Below, one piece after another: positions 1 through 9,056 of a DNA stretch of 64,000 nt. Location of the stretch: positions 21,784 through 85,783 of the forward strand of contig JAIRVP010000053.1 in assembly GCA_031253835.1 (NCBI GenBank). Reading direction: 5' to 3'. Positions within the stretch are counted from its first letter, which is position 1, and every line of letters begins with the position of its first letter. Made by a program: the position numbers and the translations under genes. Source of the stretch: Burkholderia sp. (GTDB lineage: Bacteria > Pseudomonadota > Gammaproteobacteria > Burkholderiales > Burkholderiaceae). The notes under the pieces are model-generated. The model was not told the DNA's origin. It was given only the letters and a program-made list of their open reading frames with translations, and ran no database searches.

Positions 1-932
1 GCGTCGCGTGCCGCCATCGCCGCGCCGATCGCGCGCGCCATCCCCGCGTTCCACTGCGCGCCGACGGCGAGCGGATCGGGCGCGTCCGCATACATCTGCC
101 ACAGCGTGTGCGCCATGCTCGCCATCGACGGAATCGTCTGCGCGGGATCGCGGTGCGTGAGCACGACCTGCGCGCGCGGAAACACGCGGCACAGCACGTC
201 GATCGCATGCAGGTGCTGCGGCGTCTTCAGCAGCCAGCGCTGCGCCGGCGCCACGCCGCGCCGCGCCTTCTGCCACTGCAGGAACTGCAGCATCCGCTTC
301 AGGTACGTGTAGACCGGCGTGAGATCCTGCCGTGCGAGCCACGCCGTGTAGCGCGGCACGTTCGCATACGAATCCATCGCGCACACGAACGAATGCTCCA
401 TCAGCATGAACTCTTCGTCGGCGAGCATCGCGTCGAGCGGATGAATCGTCAGGATCTGCGGAATGCAGTCGATCATCATCGCAACCTCGGCCTGCGCGCG
501 CGCCATGCGGACGGCCGGCGCGTCGAGCGTCTCGCCGGCGAGCGGCGCCGGGTAGCGCGTTTCCCACCATGCGGCCGAATGAAAGCGCGGGTCGACGGCC
601 AGCAGCCGCTGCAGCAGCGTCGTGCCCGTGCGCGGCAGGCCGACGATCACGAGCGGATCGTCGATCGCGATGTCCGCGATCTCCGGATGACGCCCGAAGT
701 AATCCTCGACGACGAGCCGGTTCACGAGCTGGCCGACAAGCTTCTCGCGCATCATCTCCGCGCCGCGCGCGGACAGCTTCGCTTCGTCGATCAGCGAGGC
801 GCACATCACGTCGAGCGCCTCGCGATACGGCCCGTCGCCGAACGCGGTGAGCCCGTTCGTGCGTGACACCGCCTCGGCGATCAGGCCGTCGGGAGCCAGC
901 AGCGTACGAATCCGGTCGAGCGGCGCGTTCAT
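1..932 (-). CDS. Sulfotransferase family protein (C-terminus outside window)
   Basis: Transfers a sulfuryl group from PAPS to an acceptor that cannot be told from sequence. About 310 residues are visible and the frame runs off the left edge. The 5'-phosphosulfate loop is GLPRTGTT at residues 98-105, followed by LLKTPQHL near 234-241 and the 3'-phosphate-binding RDPAQTIPS near 261-269, the usual order in Sulfotransfer_3-type bacterial enzymes. The ATG (932-930) overlaps the stop of the DUF1214 gene as ATGA, so the two are probably translationally coupled. A cysD-cysNC pair making PAPS lies divergently next door, which fits the enzyme's need. No signal peptide is seen, so it is probably cytoplasmic. 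Confidence 0.9.
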   Translation of the reverse strand, partial: MNAPLDRIRTLLAPDGLIAEAVSRTNGLTAFGDGPYREALDVMCASLIDEAKLSARGAEMMREKLVGQLVNRLVVEDYFGRHPEIADIAIDDPLVIVGLPRTGTTLLQRLLAVDPRFHSAAWWETRYPAPLAGETLDAPAVRMARAQAEVAMMIDCIPQILTIHPLDAMLADEEFMLMEHSFVCAMDSYANVPRYTAWLARQDLTPVYTYLKRMLQFLQWQKARRGVAPAQRWLLKTPQHLHAIDVLCRVFPRAQVVLTHRDPAQTIPSMASMAHTLWQMYADAPDPLAVGAQWNAGMARAIGAAMAARD

Positions 933-2038
933 GCGGCCTCCTTCAGCGTGGCGAGCTTCACGACGCGCGTGCGCGGATGCACCGGTTGCGCGGCGCCGAC
1001 CCAGCGCCAGCAGAGCGTGCCGGTGCGATGCCCGGCCGTATCGAGCCAGTTCGCGTCGCCCGGCCGCGCGGCCGCGACGACGACCGTCACGCCGCCGTCG
1101 GCATTCAACCGTGCGCTGTGCTTGTTCACGCAGATGTCGAAGTGCCGGTAGTCGAGCGACTCCATCCAGTAGTTGTTGAGCTGCACGTTCCAGAAGTCGC
1201 AGTCGGGCACCGTGTCGACGTCGATCACGAGCGCCTCGTCGTCGGCCAGCGCCCAGCACGAGTGGTAGTAGTAGATGTTCGGGTCGCCGCCGACCGACTG
1301 GCACAGCGCCTGGTCGGCGGGCGGCAGCGCGTTCACGTGCGACCGGTAGCTCGCGGCCCAGTCCGCGAACAGCTTCGACGTCTGCTCGACGAACTGCGCG
1401 GCGCGCGTGAGGCCGCCCTGCAGCACGAGCGGGTCGAGCGGCGCCGGGCGATCGCCGGCGCCGATGCGCTCGATCTTCAGTTGCGCCGGCGTTTCCGTGC
1501 GCCGGTCGAGGAAGGTCTGGCGCACGAGCAGCGCGTTCGTGCCGGGCTCCATGCGCACCCAGTTGCCCGCGCGCGGCGTCTCGCTCAATACGATCTCGAA
1601 GCTGCCGTCCGGTGCGATCTCGAGCTGCTTCGCGTCGAGAAAACCCGTCTGCAGCATCTTGCCGTCGGTTTCATAGCCGCCCTTCTGCGTGCCGAAGCTC
1701 AGGTACGCGACCGTGCCGCGCCGCCCCGTCACGCGGTATTCGCAGCGGCCGTCGACGCGTGCGTACCGGTACAGGTTGTCGGGATTGTCCGCGCCGATCT
1801 TCGCGGTCTCGTGCGACGGCGAGAAGAAGCCCGGCCACGCGCCGTCCGCGAATTCGACGTGCATTTCGAGCGCGATGCGCATCAGCCGGCTCAGGTAGCG
1901 GAAACCTTCCGCGCGCGTCAGCGGATCGTCCGGCGCTTCGGCGCGCAGGATCTGCTGTCCGCTGCGTTTCAGGGTGTCGCAGAAATCGGCCCAGGTCTGG
2001 CCCGAAAGCAAGGGTGTGGCACGTGTGTCGTCCGTCAT
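929..2038 (-). CDS. DUF1214 domain-containing protein
   Basis: A 369-residue protein that I place in the DUF1214 family from its C-terminal half (segment YYYHSCWALADDEALVID and the following WNVQLNNYWMESLDY). The family has no settled biochemical function. The start is supported by GGAG 9-10 bases upstream. It is first gene of a two-gene unit, its TGA overlapping the sulfotransferase ATG. The promoter must lie in the 214-base divergent spacer shared with cysD, which carries a 19-bp inverted repeat. Coupling to a sulfotransferase suggests that it handles the sulfonation substrate or product; this is inference from context only. Confidence 0.8.
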   Translation of the reverse strand: MTDDTRATPLLSGQTWADFCDTLKRSGQQILRAEAPDDPLTRAEGFRYLSRLMRIALEMHVEFADGAWPGFFSPSHETAKIGADNPDNLYRYARVDGRCEYRVTGRRGTVAYLSFGTQKGGYETDGKMLQTGFLDAKQLEIAPDGSFEIVLSETPRAGNWVRMEPGTNALLVRQTFLDRRTETPAQLKIERIGAGDRPAPLDPLVLQGGLTRAAQFVEQTSKLFADWAASYRSHVNALPPADQALCQSVGGDPNIYYYHSCWALADDEALVIDVDTVPDCDFWNVQLNNYWMESLDYRHFDICVNKHSARLNADGGVTVVVAAARPGDANWLDTAGHRTGTLCWRWVGAAQPVHPRTRVVKLATLKEAA

Positions 2039-2093
2039 GTGTCGTCTCCGCCGATGGTCGAGCGCTCACCTTAAGCGCCGCTGCCGCGCGCCA

Positions 2094-2162
2094 CTTCGTC
2101 CGGGTGGACTAAGGAAAGATCCGCTCCCCTGCCGCGTGCCGGTTTAGTCCACCCGGACGAAG
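2094..2162. promoter_or_regulatory. 19-bp perfect inverted repeat between divergent sulfonation genes
   Basis: The left arm cttcgtccgggtggactaa (2094-2112) is repeated as its exact reverse complement at 2144-2162, with a 31-base spacer. Each arm contains a small dyad, GTCC-N4-GGAC, at 2098-2109 and 2147-2158, so the structure looks like two operator sites about 49 bp apart rather than a terminator; no T-run flanks it. It lies between the DUF1214 and cysD starts. The likely reader is the LuxR-type protein encoded at 5202, but that is inference. Confidence 0.7.
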
Positions 2163-2252
2163 AGCGGCAGGCCGCTCGGTCGATACCGTTGGCGTCATGC
2201 ACGAAACGCCGCACATGTCGCGCGGCACCGGCATGAAACAAGGAGACGAACG

Positions 2253-3149
2253 ATGTTGACCCACTTGGAGCGGCTGGAGGCCGAAAGCATCCACATCCTG
2301 CGCGAGGTGGTGGCCGAGAGCGAGAACCCGGTGATGCTGTATTCGATCGGCAAGGACAGCTCGGTCATGCTGCATCTGGCGATGAAGGCGTTCTACCCGG
2401 CGAAGCCGCCCTTTCCGCTGCTGCACGTCGATACAACGTGGAAATTCCGCGAGATGATCGCGTTTCGCGACGAGACGGCCGCGCGCCTCGGCCTCGACCT
2501 GCGCGTGCACGTCAACCCCGACGGCGTCGCGAACGACATCAACCCGTTCACGCACGGCTCGGCCGTGCACACCGACGTGTGGAAGACGCAGGGGCTCAAG
2601 CAGGCGCTCGATCACTACGGTTTCGATGCCGCGTTCGGCGGCGCGCGCCGCGACGAGGAGAAATCGCGCGCGAAGGAACGCATCGTGTCGCTGCGCTCGG
2701 AACAGCATCGCTGGGACCCGAAGCGCCAGCGCCCCGAACTCTGGTCGCTGTACAACGCGCGCAAGCGCAAGGGCGAAAGCCTCCGCGTGTTCCCGATCTC
2801 GAACTGGACCGAGCTCGACATCTGGCAGTACATCCAGCTTCACGACATCCCGATCGTGCCGCTCTACTACGCGAAGGAGCGGCCCGTCGTCGAACGCGAC
2901 GGCGCGCTGATCATGGTCGACGACGACCGGCTGCCGCTGCGCGACGGCGAGCAGCCGCAGATGCGCAAGGTGCGCTTTCGCACGCTCGGCTGCTATCCGC
3001 TGACGGGCGCGATCGACAGCGATGCGACGTCGCTCGACGACATCCTGCAGGAAATGCGCGAGACGCGCACGTCCGAGCGCCAGGGACGACTGATCGACAG
3101 CGATTCGGCCGGTTCGATGGAAAAGAAGAAACAGGAGGGATATTTCTGA
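2253..3149 (+). CDS. cysD: Sulfate adenylyltransferase subunit 2 (CysD)
   Basis: Catalytic subunit of ATP sulfurylase, which forms adenylyl sulfate (APS) from ATP and sulfate with GTP hydrolysis by CysN. It has 298 residues, full family length. The PP-loop pyrophosphatase motif SIGKDSS is at residues 31-37, and the family C-terminus ending KKKQEGYF is intact. AAGGAGA stands about 8 bases before the ATG. The TGA overlaps the cysNC ATG by one base, so the two subunits are coupled. Next to a sulfotransferase, this copy is probably a supplier of PAPS for sulfonation, separate from the cysteine-biosynthesis copy expected elsewhere in the genome. Confidence 0.95.
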   Translation: MLTHLERLEAESIHILREVVAESENPVMLYSIGKDSSVMLHLAMKAFYPAKPPFPLLHVDTTWKFREMIAFRDETAARLGLDLRVHVNPDGVANDINPFTHGSAVHTDVWKTQGLKQALDHYGFDAAFGGARRDEEKSRAKERIVSLRSEQHRWDPKRQRPELWSLYNARKRKGESLRVFPISNWTELDIWQYIQLHDIPIVPLYYAKERPVVERDGALIMVDDDRLPLRDGEQPQMRKVRFRTLGCYPLTGAIDSDATSLDDILQEMRETRTSERQGRLIDSDSAGSMEKKKQEGYF

Positions 3150-5071
3150 TGGCACACGTCCTCATCGCGCCCGACGAACCCGCGCGCCACGCCCCCGCCG
3201 CGCCCGCCACCGGCGACGCGGCCACGCCAATCCAGGACCTGCTGCGTTTCATCACGTGCGGCAGCGTCGACGACGGCAAGAGCACGCTGATCGGCCGCCT
3301 GCTGTACGAGTCGAACATGCTGTTCGACGACCAGCTCACGCAGCTCGAAGCCGATTCGAAGAAAGTCGGCACGCAAGGCGGCGAACTCGATTTCGCGCTG
3401 CTCGTCGACGGCCTGTCGGCCGAACGCGAGCAAGGGATCACGATCGACGTCGCGTACCGCTTCTTCGCGACCGCGCGACGCAAGTTCATCGTCGCCGATA
3501 CGCCCGGCCACGAGCAGTACACGCGCAACATGATCACCGGCGCGTCGACCGCCGATCTCGCGGTGATCCTGATCGACGCGCGCAAAGGCGTGCTCACGCA
3601 GACGCGCCGCCACAGCCATCTAGTCGCGCTGATCGGCATCAAGCGCGTCGTGCTCGCGATCAACAAGATGGATCTCGTCGACTACGACCAGGCCGTGTTC
3701 GATCGCATCGACGCCGACTATCGCGCGTTCGCGGCCGAACTCGGGCTCGCGGACATCGTCAGCATCCCGATGTCGGCGCTGCGCGGCGACAACGTGATCG
3801 CGCCGAGCGCACGGATGCCGTGGTATGCAGGCGCGTCGCTGATGCAGCATCTCGACCGCCTGCCGCTCGCCGCACGCGTGACGCGCGACGAACCGTTCCG
3901 GCTGCCCGTGCAGTGGGTCAACCGCCCGCACCTGAATTTCCGCGGCTACGCGGGCAGCATCGCGTCGGGCGAGATCCGCGTCGGCGAGCGCGTGCGCGTG
4001 CTGCCGTCCGGCAAGGAGAGCCGCGTCGCATCGGTGATCACGCAAAGCGGCGACAGCGACATCGCGCGCGCCGGCGACGCGGTGACGCTCACGCTCGCCG
4101 ACGAGATCGACATCAGCCGCGGCGACATGATCGCGCGCGCCGACGCGCCGCCGGAAGTCGCCGACCAGTTCGAGGCGACGGTCGTGTGGATGCACGACGA
4201 GCCGCTGCTGCCCGGCCGCCCGTACCTCGTGAAGCTCGGCACGCAGACGGTCGGCGCGACCTGCGCGACGCCGAAGTACAAGATCGACGTGAACACGCGC
4301 GAGCATCTCGCCGCACGCACGCTGGCGCTCAACGAGATCGGCGTGTGCAACCTGAGCTTCGACCGGCCCGTCGCGTTCGATCCGTACGACCGCAACCGTC
4401 ATACGGGCGGCTTCATCGTGATCGACCGCTTCACCAACGACACGGTCGGCGCCGGGATGCTGCACTTCGCGTTGCGCCGCGCGCACAACGTGCACTGGCA
4501 GGCCGTCGACGTCGATCGCGACGCGCGCGCGGTGCAGAAGGCCCAGACGCCGCGCATCGTGTGGCTGACGGGGCTGTCGGGCGCCGGCAAGTCGACGATC
4601 GCGAACCTCGTCGAGAAGCGGCTGCACGCGCTCGGCAAGCACACGTACCTGCTCGACGGCGACAACGTGCGGCACGGGCTCAATCGCGACCTCGGCTTCA
4701 CCGAGGCCGATCGCGTGGAGAACATCCGGCGCGTCGCCGAAGTCGCGCGGCTGATGCTCGACGCGGGGCTCATCACGCTCGTGTCGTTCATCTCGCCGTT
4801 CCGCGCGGAACGCGAGATGGCGCGCGCGATGGTCGGCCCCGACGAGTTCGTCGAGGTGTTCGTCGACACGCCGCTCGCGGTCGCCGAGGAACGCGATCCG
4901 AAGGGCCTGTACAAGAAGGCGCGGCGCGGCGAGCTGAAGCACTTCACGGGCATCGACTCGCCGTACGAGCCGCCCGCGCAGCCCGAGTTGCGCGTCGACA
5001 CGGTGGCCGAGTCGCCGGAGGAAGCGGCCGACCGCATCGTCGCGTACCTGCTGCGCGAGCGCGCGGCGTAA
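3149..5071 (+). CDS. cysNC: Bifunctional sulfate adenylyltransferase subunit 1 / adenylyl-sulfate kinase (CysNC)
   Basis: Fusion of the CysN GTPase subunit with APS kinase CysC, so the cysD-cysNC pair can make PAPS from sulfate. The protein has 640 residues. N-terminal GTPase motifs are GSVDDGKST (38-46), DTPGHEQY (117-124) and NKMD (172-175), followed by EF-Tu-like beta barrels. The kinase begins near residue 465 with P-loop GLSGAGKST (475-483) and contains the FISPF segment typical of CysC. The start ATG overlaps the cysD stop (TGATG) and AGGAGG precedes it at 3133-3138; an open frame further upstream is only out-of-frame read-through in cysD. The fusion form is what would be wanted for PAPS output rather than APS reduction. 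Confidence 0.95.
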   Translation: MAHVLIAPDEPARHAPAAPATGDAATPIQDLLRFITCGSVDDGKSTLIGRLLYESNMLFDDQLTQLEADSKKVGTQGGELDFALLVDGLSAEREQGITIDVAYRFFATARRKFIVADTPGHEQYTRNMITGASTADLAVILIDARKGVLTQTRRHSHLVALIGIKRVVLAINKMDLVDYDQAVFDRIDADYRAFAAELGLADIVSIPMSALRGDNVIAPSARMPWYAGASLMQHLDRLPLAARVTRDEPFRLPVQWVNRPHLNFRGYAGSIASGEIRVGERVRVLPSGKESRVASVITQSGDSDIARAGDAVTLTLADEIDISRGDMIARADAPPEVADQFEATVVWMHDEPLLPGRPYLVKLGTQTVGATCATPKYKIDVNTREHLAARTLALNEIGVCNLSFDRPVAFDPYDRNRHTGGFIVIDRFTNDTVGAGMLHFALRRAHNVHWQAVDVDRDARAVQKAQTPRIVWLTGLSGAGKSTIANLVEKRLHALGKHTYLLDGDNVRHGLNRDLGFTEADRVENIRRVAEVARLMLDAGLITLVSFISPFRAEREMARAMVGPDEFVEVFVDTPLAVAEERDPKGLYKKARRGELKHFTGIDSPYEPPAQPELRVDTVAESPEEAADRIVAYLLRERAA

Positions 5072-5078
5072 GCGCCGC

Positions 5079-5106
5079 AGGCGGGCAGCCCGGCGGTTGC
5101 CCGCCT
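5079..5106 (+). terminator. Hairpin after cysNC, possible terminator without U-tract
   Basis: A perfect 9-bp stem, aggcgggca (5079-5087) with tgcccgcct (5098-5106), closes a 10-base loop directly after the cysNC stop. There is no T-run, so intrinsic termination is doubtful; it may be a 3'-end stabiliser or part of the spacer before the regulator gene. Confidence 0.35.
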
Positions 5107-5201
5107 GCCCGCGTCATCTACTCCGTTCGGATGACGCAAGCTGCCGGACGGTCGGTATGCTGGTCCGGGAACCCTTCATCCCGACCCAGGAGAACACGAG
5201 C

Positions 5202-6389
5202 ATGCGGATCGCGCTGGCGCCCGGCGATACGGCCACGCACGACGGCTTCGACGACGCGGCCTGGACGGCACGCGAACTCAGCGCGTGGCTCGGGCTCGTC
5301 TATCAGGGGCCGTCGGAAGCGACACCGTGGGCCGGCTTTCTCGAAGCGGCTCGCGTGCAACTCGACGCAAGCTTCACGACGCTCGTGCTGCGCAATCCGG
5401 GCGGCGCACGGCACGGGCTCATCATCAACGCATCGACGCACGGCCCGCTGCTGCCCGGCGAACCGTCGTACAGCGAGCAGTTCTATGCACTGTGCCCGTT
5501 CCTCGATCAACCGCCCGGCCAGGTCTTCACGGCCGATCGCCTGTTCGGCGAAACCGCATGGCGCGCGCACGACTTCTACCGGCAATACCTGCAGCCGCTC
5601 GACCTGCGCTACATCCTCGGCGCGAACCTGCGCGGCGAACGCGGCGTCGAATGCGCGTTCTTCGTGAGCCGCGCGCACGGCAGCCGCGACTTCGACGCCA
5701 CCGAGCGCGCGCAGGTCGCGACGCTGCTGCCGCACCTGCAGCGCGCGGTCGAGCTGCATGCGGCATTCGACGTGCTCGATGCCGAACGCGCGCTGTACGC
5801 GGGCACCGTCGACCGGCTCGATGTCGGCACCGCGATCGTCGACGAGGATGGCCGCGTGATCAAGCGCAACCGCATCGCCGAGCGGCTGATCGAGCAGCAG
5901 GACGGGCTGTGCGTGCGCCAGGAGCGGCTCCACGCGTCGTGCCCGCTCGACGAGCGCCGGCTGCAGAAGGCGCTGCAGGCCGCGCTCGAGCATTTCCGCG
6001 CGGGTGCGCTCTCGCGCATCGAAGCCACCACGCTGTCGCGCCCCGGCGGCGCCATGCCGCTGAGCGTGCTGCTGCGCCCGCTCGCGCCCTATCGCGGCGC
6101 CGAGGACCGCCAGCACCGGCCGGCCGTCGCGGTGTTCGTGCGCGATCCCGCGTCGTCGCCGCAGACGTCGCGCGACATGCTGCACCGGCTGTTCCGGCTC
6201 ACGCCGATGGAGACCGAGATCGCGCTGCTGCTCGTCGACGGGCTGACGCTCGACGAAGCGGCCGCCGCGACGGGCATCACGAAGAACACTGCCCGCGCGC
6301 ACCTGCGCGGCATCTTCGCGAAAACAGGCGCGACGCGGCAGGCCGTGCTCGTGAAGACGCTGCTCAACAGCGTCGTGTCGATGGCGTAG
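5202..6389 (+). CDS. LuxR-type helix-turn-helix transcriptional regulator
   Basis: A 395-residue regulator. The C-terminal 70 residues form a LuxR/GerE helix-turn-helix (from about FRLTPMETEIALLLVDGLTL through TGITKNTARAHLRGIFAKTG). The remaining N-terminal portion is not recognisable as an autoinducer or receiver domain; it may be a PAS-like sensor. I chose the ATG at 5202 because CAGGAGA precedes it by eight bases; an upstream ATG at 5097 lacks such a site. Its place 130 bases after cysNC makes it the candidate regulator of the sulfotransferase and PAPS genes and of the inverted repeat at 2094-2162, but the ligand and target are unknown. Confidence 0.85.
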   Translation: MRIALAPGDTATHDGFDDAAWTARELSAWLGLVYQGPSEATPWAGFLEAARVQLDASFTTLVLRNPGGARHGLIINASTHGPLLPGEPSYSEQFYALCPFLDQPPGQVFTADRLFGETAWRAHDFYRQYLQPLDLRYILGANLRGERGVECAFFVSRAHGSRDFDATERAQVATLLPHLQRAVELHAAFDVLDAERALYAGTVDRLDVGTAIVDEDGRVIKRNRIAERLIEQQDGLCVRQERLHASCPLDERRLQKALQAALEHFRAGALSRIEATTLSRPGGAMPLSVLLRPLAPYRGAEDRQHRPAVAVFVRDPASSPQTSRDMLHRLFRLTPMETEIALLLVDGLTLDEAAAATGITKNTARAHLRGIFAKTGATRQAVLVKTLLNSVVSMA

Positions 6390-6431
6390 CGGCCCGCGCC
6401 CCGGCGCCGATCAGGCGGCGTGATCTCAATT

Positions 6432-6555
6432 CATGTTATACGTCATCAGACATTAACGATCAACCTATCGATCGCATGAAATTCCCCATTATCTGGGTAA
6501 ATTTCGGGTAAACCCGCGACCCCTTTGGCGGCGCTCAGGCGTACCATGTTATACG
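6432..6555. promoter_or_regulatory. Paired direct repeats in AT-rich promoter region of the MFS gene
   Basis: The 11-mer catgttatacg occurs at 6432-6442 and again at 6545-6555, inside the 245-base spacer before the transporter. The second copy sits in ATGT-N9-ACAT, a small dyad; the first has the same ATGT and ACAT ends with a longer gap. The base composition is clearly more AT-rich than the flanking genes. The pattern resembles operator pairs of GntR-type repressors, but no GntR gene lies in the window. Confidence 0.5.
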
Positions 6556-6634
6556 ACGACATACTACATAGACCGCCACCTCGACGTGGACGCTGGCTGC
6601 CGCCGCGTCCACCGCCGTCCGACCGGAGACACCG

Positions 6635-8002
6635 TTGAACCCGCCCTCGCCCGCCCTGCCTGGCCGCGACCCGCTCGCGTCCGCCGTCTCGAAAGTGAAG
6701 TGGCACGTGCTGCCGCTCGTGCTGATCATGTTCATCGCGAACTACATCGACCGCGTGAACGTCGGCTTCGTCGATCGCCACCTCGAAGCGTCGATCGGCA
6801 TCGGCGCAGCCGCGTACGGGCTCGGCGCCGGTCTGTTCTTCGTCGGCTATGCGCTGTTCGAAGTGCCGTCGAACCTGCTGATGCAGCGCTACGGCGCACG
6901 CGTGTGGCTCGCCCGCATCATGGCGACGTGGGGCATCGTCGCGGCCGCGATGGCGTTCGTGTGGAACGACACGTCGTTCTACACGCTGCGCTTCCTGCTC
7001 GGCGTGGCCGAGGCCGGTTTCTTCCCCGGCGTCGTGCTGTACCTGTCGCAATGGCTGCCGCCGCAGGAGCGCGGCAAGGCGATGGCGATCTTCCTCGGCG
7101 GCTCCGCGTTCGCGTCGGTGCTGTCCGGGCCCGTGACCGGCGCGCTGCTGTCGATCCGCGGCTTCGGCCTCGAAGGCTGGCAGTGGATGTTCCTGATCGA
7201 AGGGCTGTTCTCGGTCGCGCTGTGCGGCGCGAGCTGGCTGCTGCTGAAATCGCACATCCGCGACGCGACGTGGCTCACCGTCGAAGAACGCACGGCGCTC
7301 CAGAACGCGCTCGACGAGGAACGCGCGACACGCGACGTGCGCGCGAACGTGCCGGTGCGCGCGACCGCGCTGCTGCGCGACCCGCAGATCATGCTGTTCT
7401 GCTTCCTGTATTTCTCGATCCAGCTGACGATCTACGCGGCCACGTTCTGGCTGCCGACGATCATCCGCAAGATGGGCGGCCTCACCGATTTCCAGGTCGG
7501 CCTGTACAACACGATTCCGTGGATGATCGCGATCGGCGCGATGTACGGCTTCGCGGTGCTGTCGTCGAAGTGGAAGCATCCGCAGCGCTGGCTCGCGTGC
7601 GCGCTCGTGCTCGCCGCCTGCGGGCTGTTCGCGTCGACGTCGCACGATCCGGTGTGGTCGTTCGCGTCGATCTGCTTCGCCGCGCTCGGCTTCAAGGCCG
7701 CGTCGTCGCTGTTCTGGCCGATCCCGCAGGGCTATCTCGACACGCGCGTGGCCGCGGCCGTGATCGCGCTGATCAACTCGGTCGGCAACCTCGGCGGTTT
7801 CGTCGCGCCGACGGCGTTCGGCTATCTGAAGCAACATACGGGTTCGATCACGGGCGGCCTGTATGCGCTCGCGATCGCTTCGCTCGTCGCCGCGGTCGCC
7901 GCGCTGTTCGCGCGCACGCACCGGCGCAGCGATCCGCCGCGCGGCCTGCCGGCCGACGACTCCTTCACGAACGCTTCGATGCTCCGCCATGCCGAACACT
8001 GA
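6635..8002 (+). CDS. MFS transporter, ACS-like (sugar acid type)
   Basis: A 455-residue inner-membrane permease of the major facilitator superfamily with about 12 hydrophobic segments. The N-terminal segment FIANYIDRVNVGFV and the following GLGAGLFFVGYALFEVPSNL are hallmarks of the anion:cation symporter branch that takes up hexuronates, galactonate, tartrate and similar acids. The start is a TTG (6635-6637) with GGAGA five bases upstream; no ATG fits. The last 14 bases overlap the lactonase gene, so uptake and lactone hydrolysis are co-expressed. The exact substrate cannot be read from sequence. Confidence 0.9.
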   Translation: MNPPSPALPGRDPLASAVSKVKWHVLPLVLIMFIANYIDRVNVGFVDRHLEASIGIGAAAYGLGAGLFFVGYALFEVPSNLLMQRYGARVWLARIMATWGIVAAAMAFVWNDTSFYTLRFLLGVAEAGFFPGVVLYLSQWLPPQERGKAMAIFLGGSAFASVLSGPVTGALLSIRGFGLEGWQWMFLIEGLFSVALCGASWLLLKSHIRDATWLTVEERTALQNALDEERATRDVRANVPVRATALLRDPQIMLFCFLYFSIQLTIYAATFWLPTIIRKMGGLTDFQVGLYNTIPWMIAIGAMYGFAVLSSKWKHPQRWLACALVLAACGLFASTSHDPVWSFASICFAALGFKAASSLFWPIPQGYLDTRVAAAVIALINSVGNLGGFVAPTAFGYLKQHTGSITGGLYALAIASLVAAVAALFARTHRRSDPPRGLPADDSFTNASMLRHAEH

Positions 8003-9035
8003 CCGCCTGACCGTCGTCGTCTCGAATGCAACCGACGGCGACCTCGCCACGTTCTCCCTCGCCGGCGACGGCACGCTCGCGCCGCTCGCGCGCTATCCCG
8101 CCGCCGACGTCGCGATGCCGATCGCCGTGCAGGCCGACCGCGCACGGCTCTACGTCGCGACGCGCGGCGAACAGCCGACGATCGTCGCGTTCCGCCTCGC
8201 CGTCACGGGTGCGCTCGCGCGCATCGGCACCACCGCGATCGACGCGAGCCACGCGTACCTGTCGCTCGACCGCAGCGGCCGCTGGCTGCTCGGCGCGTCC
8301 TACGGCGGAAGTTCGCTGAGCCTCTACGACGCCGCGCGCATCCGCGACGGCGACGGTACGCCGCTGCAGGTCGCGGGCGGCATCGCGAACGCGCACGCGG
8401 TGATCGTGTCGCCGGACAACCGTTTCGCATACGTCAGCTCGCTCGGCTCGGACCGCGTGTTCGGCTTCGCGCTCGTCGAGGATGCGGCCGGCCTGCATGC
8501 GGTCGAACACGGCGAAACGCGCGTGCCGGCCGGTTTCGGCCCGCGTCACCTGCAGTTCGCGGACGACGGCCGCACGCTCGTCGTCGTCAGCGAATTCCAG
8601 GCCACGCTCGCCACCTTTGCACGCGACCGCGACACCGGCCGGCTCGGCGACGCCCGCGTGAGCGCACGCCACCCGGCCGTCGCCGAACTCGCGCCTGGCC
8701 ATGCGCGCCCGCCCGCACCCGCCGAACCCTCCGTGTGGGCCGCCGACCTGCACCTGACGCCCGACGAGCGCTTCGCGTATGTCAGCGAACGCACGTCGAG
8801 CCGCCTGCTCTGCTATCGCCGCCATGACGACGGGACGTTCGAACCGACACACGCGACGGCGACCGAGACGCAGCCGCGCGGGTTCGCGATCGATCCGTCG
8901 GGACGCTGGCTCGTCGCCTGCGGCGAACAGTCGGAACACGTCGCGGTGTACGCGATCGCGCCGGACGACGGCGTGCTGACGCCGCACGCGCGCGTGCCCG
9001 GCGGACGCGGCGCGAACTGGATCGCGATCGTCTGA
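7989..9035 (+). CDS. Lactonase family protein, beta-propeller (6-phosphogluconolactonase-like)
   Basis: A 348-residue protein of the seven-bladed propeller lactonase family (PF10282, Pgl/YbhE type). Repeated blade signatures are visible, such as LSLDRSGRWLLGASYGGSS, VSPDNRFAYVSSLGSDRV and LTPDERFAYVSERTSSRL, and HLQFADDGRTLVVVSEF lies in the middle. These enzymes open sugar lactones. The ATG lies inside the end of the MFS gene (14-base overlap), and the pairing suggests that it hydrolyses a lactone imported by, or derived from the substrate of, that transporter. True 6-phosphogluconate chemistry is not proven by sequence. Confidence 0.88.
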   Translation: MPNTDRLTVVVSNATDGDLATFSLAGDGTLAPLARYPAADVAMPIAVQADRARLYVATRGEQPTIVAFRLAVTGALARIGTTAIDASHAYLSLDRSGRWLLGASYGGSSLSLYDAARIRDGDGTPLQVAGGIANAHAVIVSPDNRFAYVSSLGSDRVFGFALVEDAAGLHAVEHGETRVPAGFGPRHLQFADDGRTLVVVSEFQATLATFARDRDTGRLGDARVSARHPAVAELAPGHARPPAPAEPSVWAADLHLTPDERFAYVSERTSSRLLCYRRHDDGTFEPTHATATETQPRGFAIDPSGRWLVACGEQSEHVAVYAIAPDDGVLTPHARVPGGRGANWIAIV

Positions 9036-9056
9036 AGCAGCGGCCGGTGCCGGCGT

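Noticed and set aside
3256..5667. A long frame-shifted reading of cysNC, about 800 codons
   Set aside because: Arg-rich +1 reading of the true gene with no domain; cysNC itself is intact.
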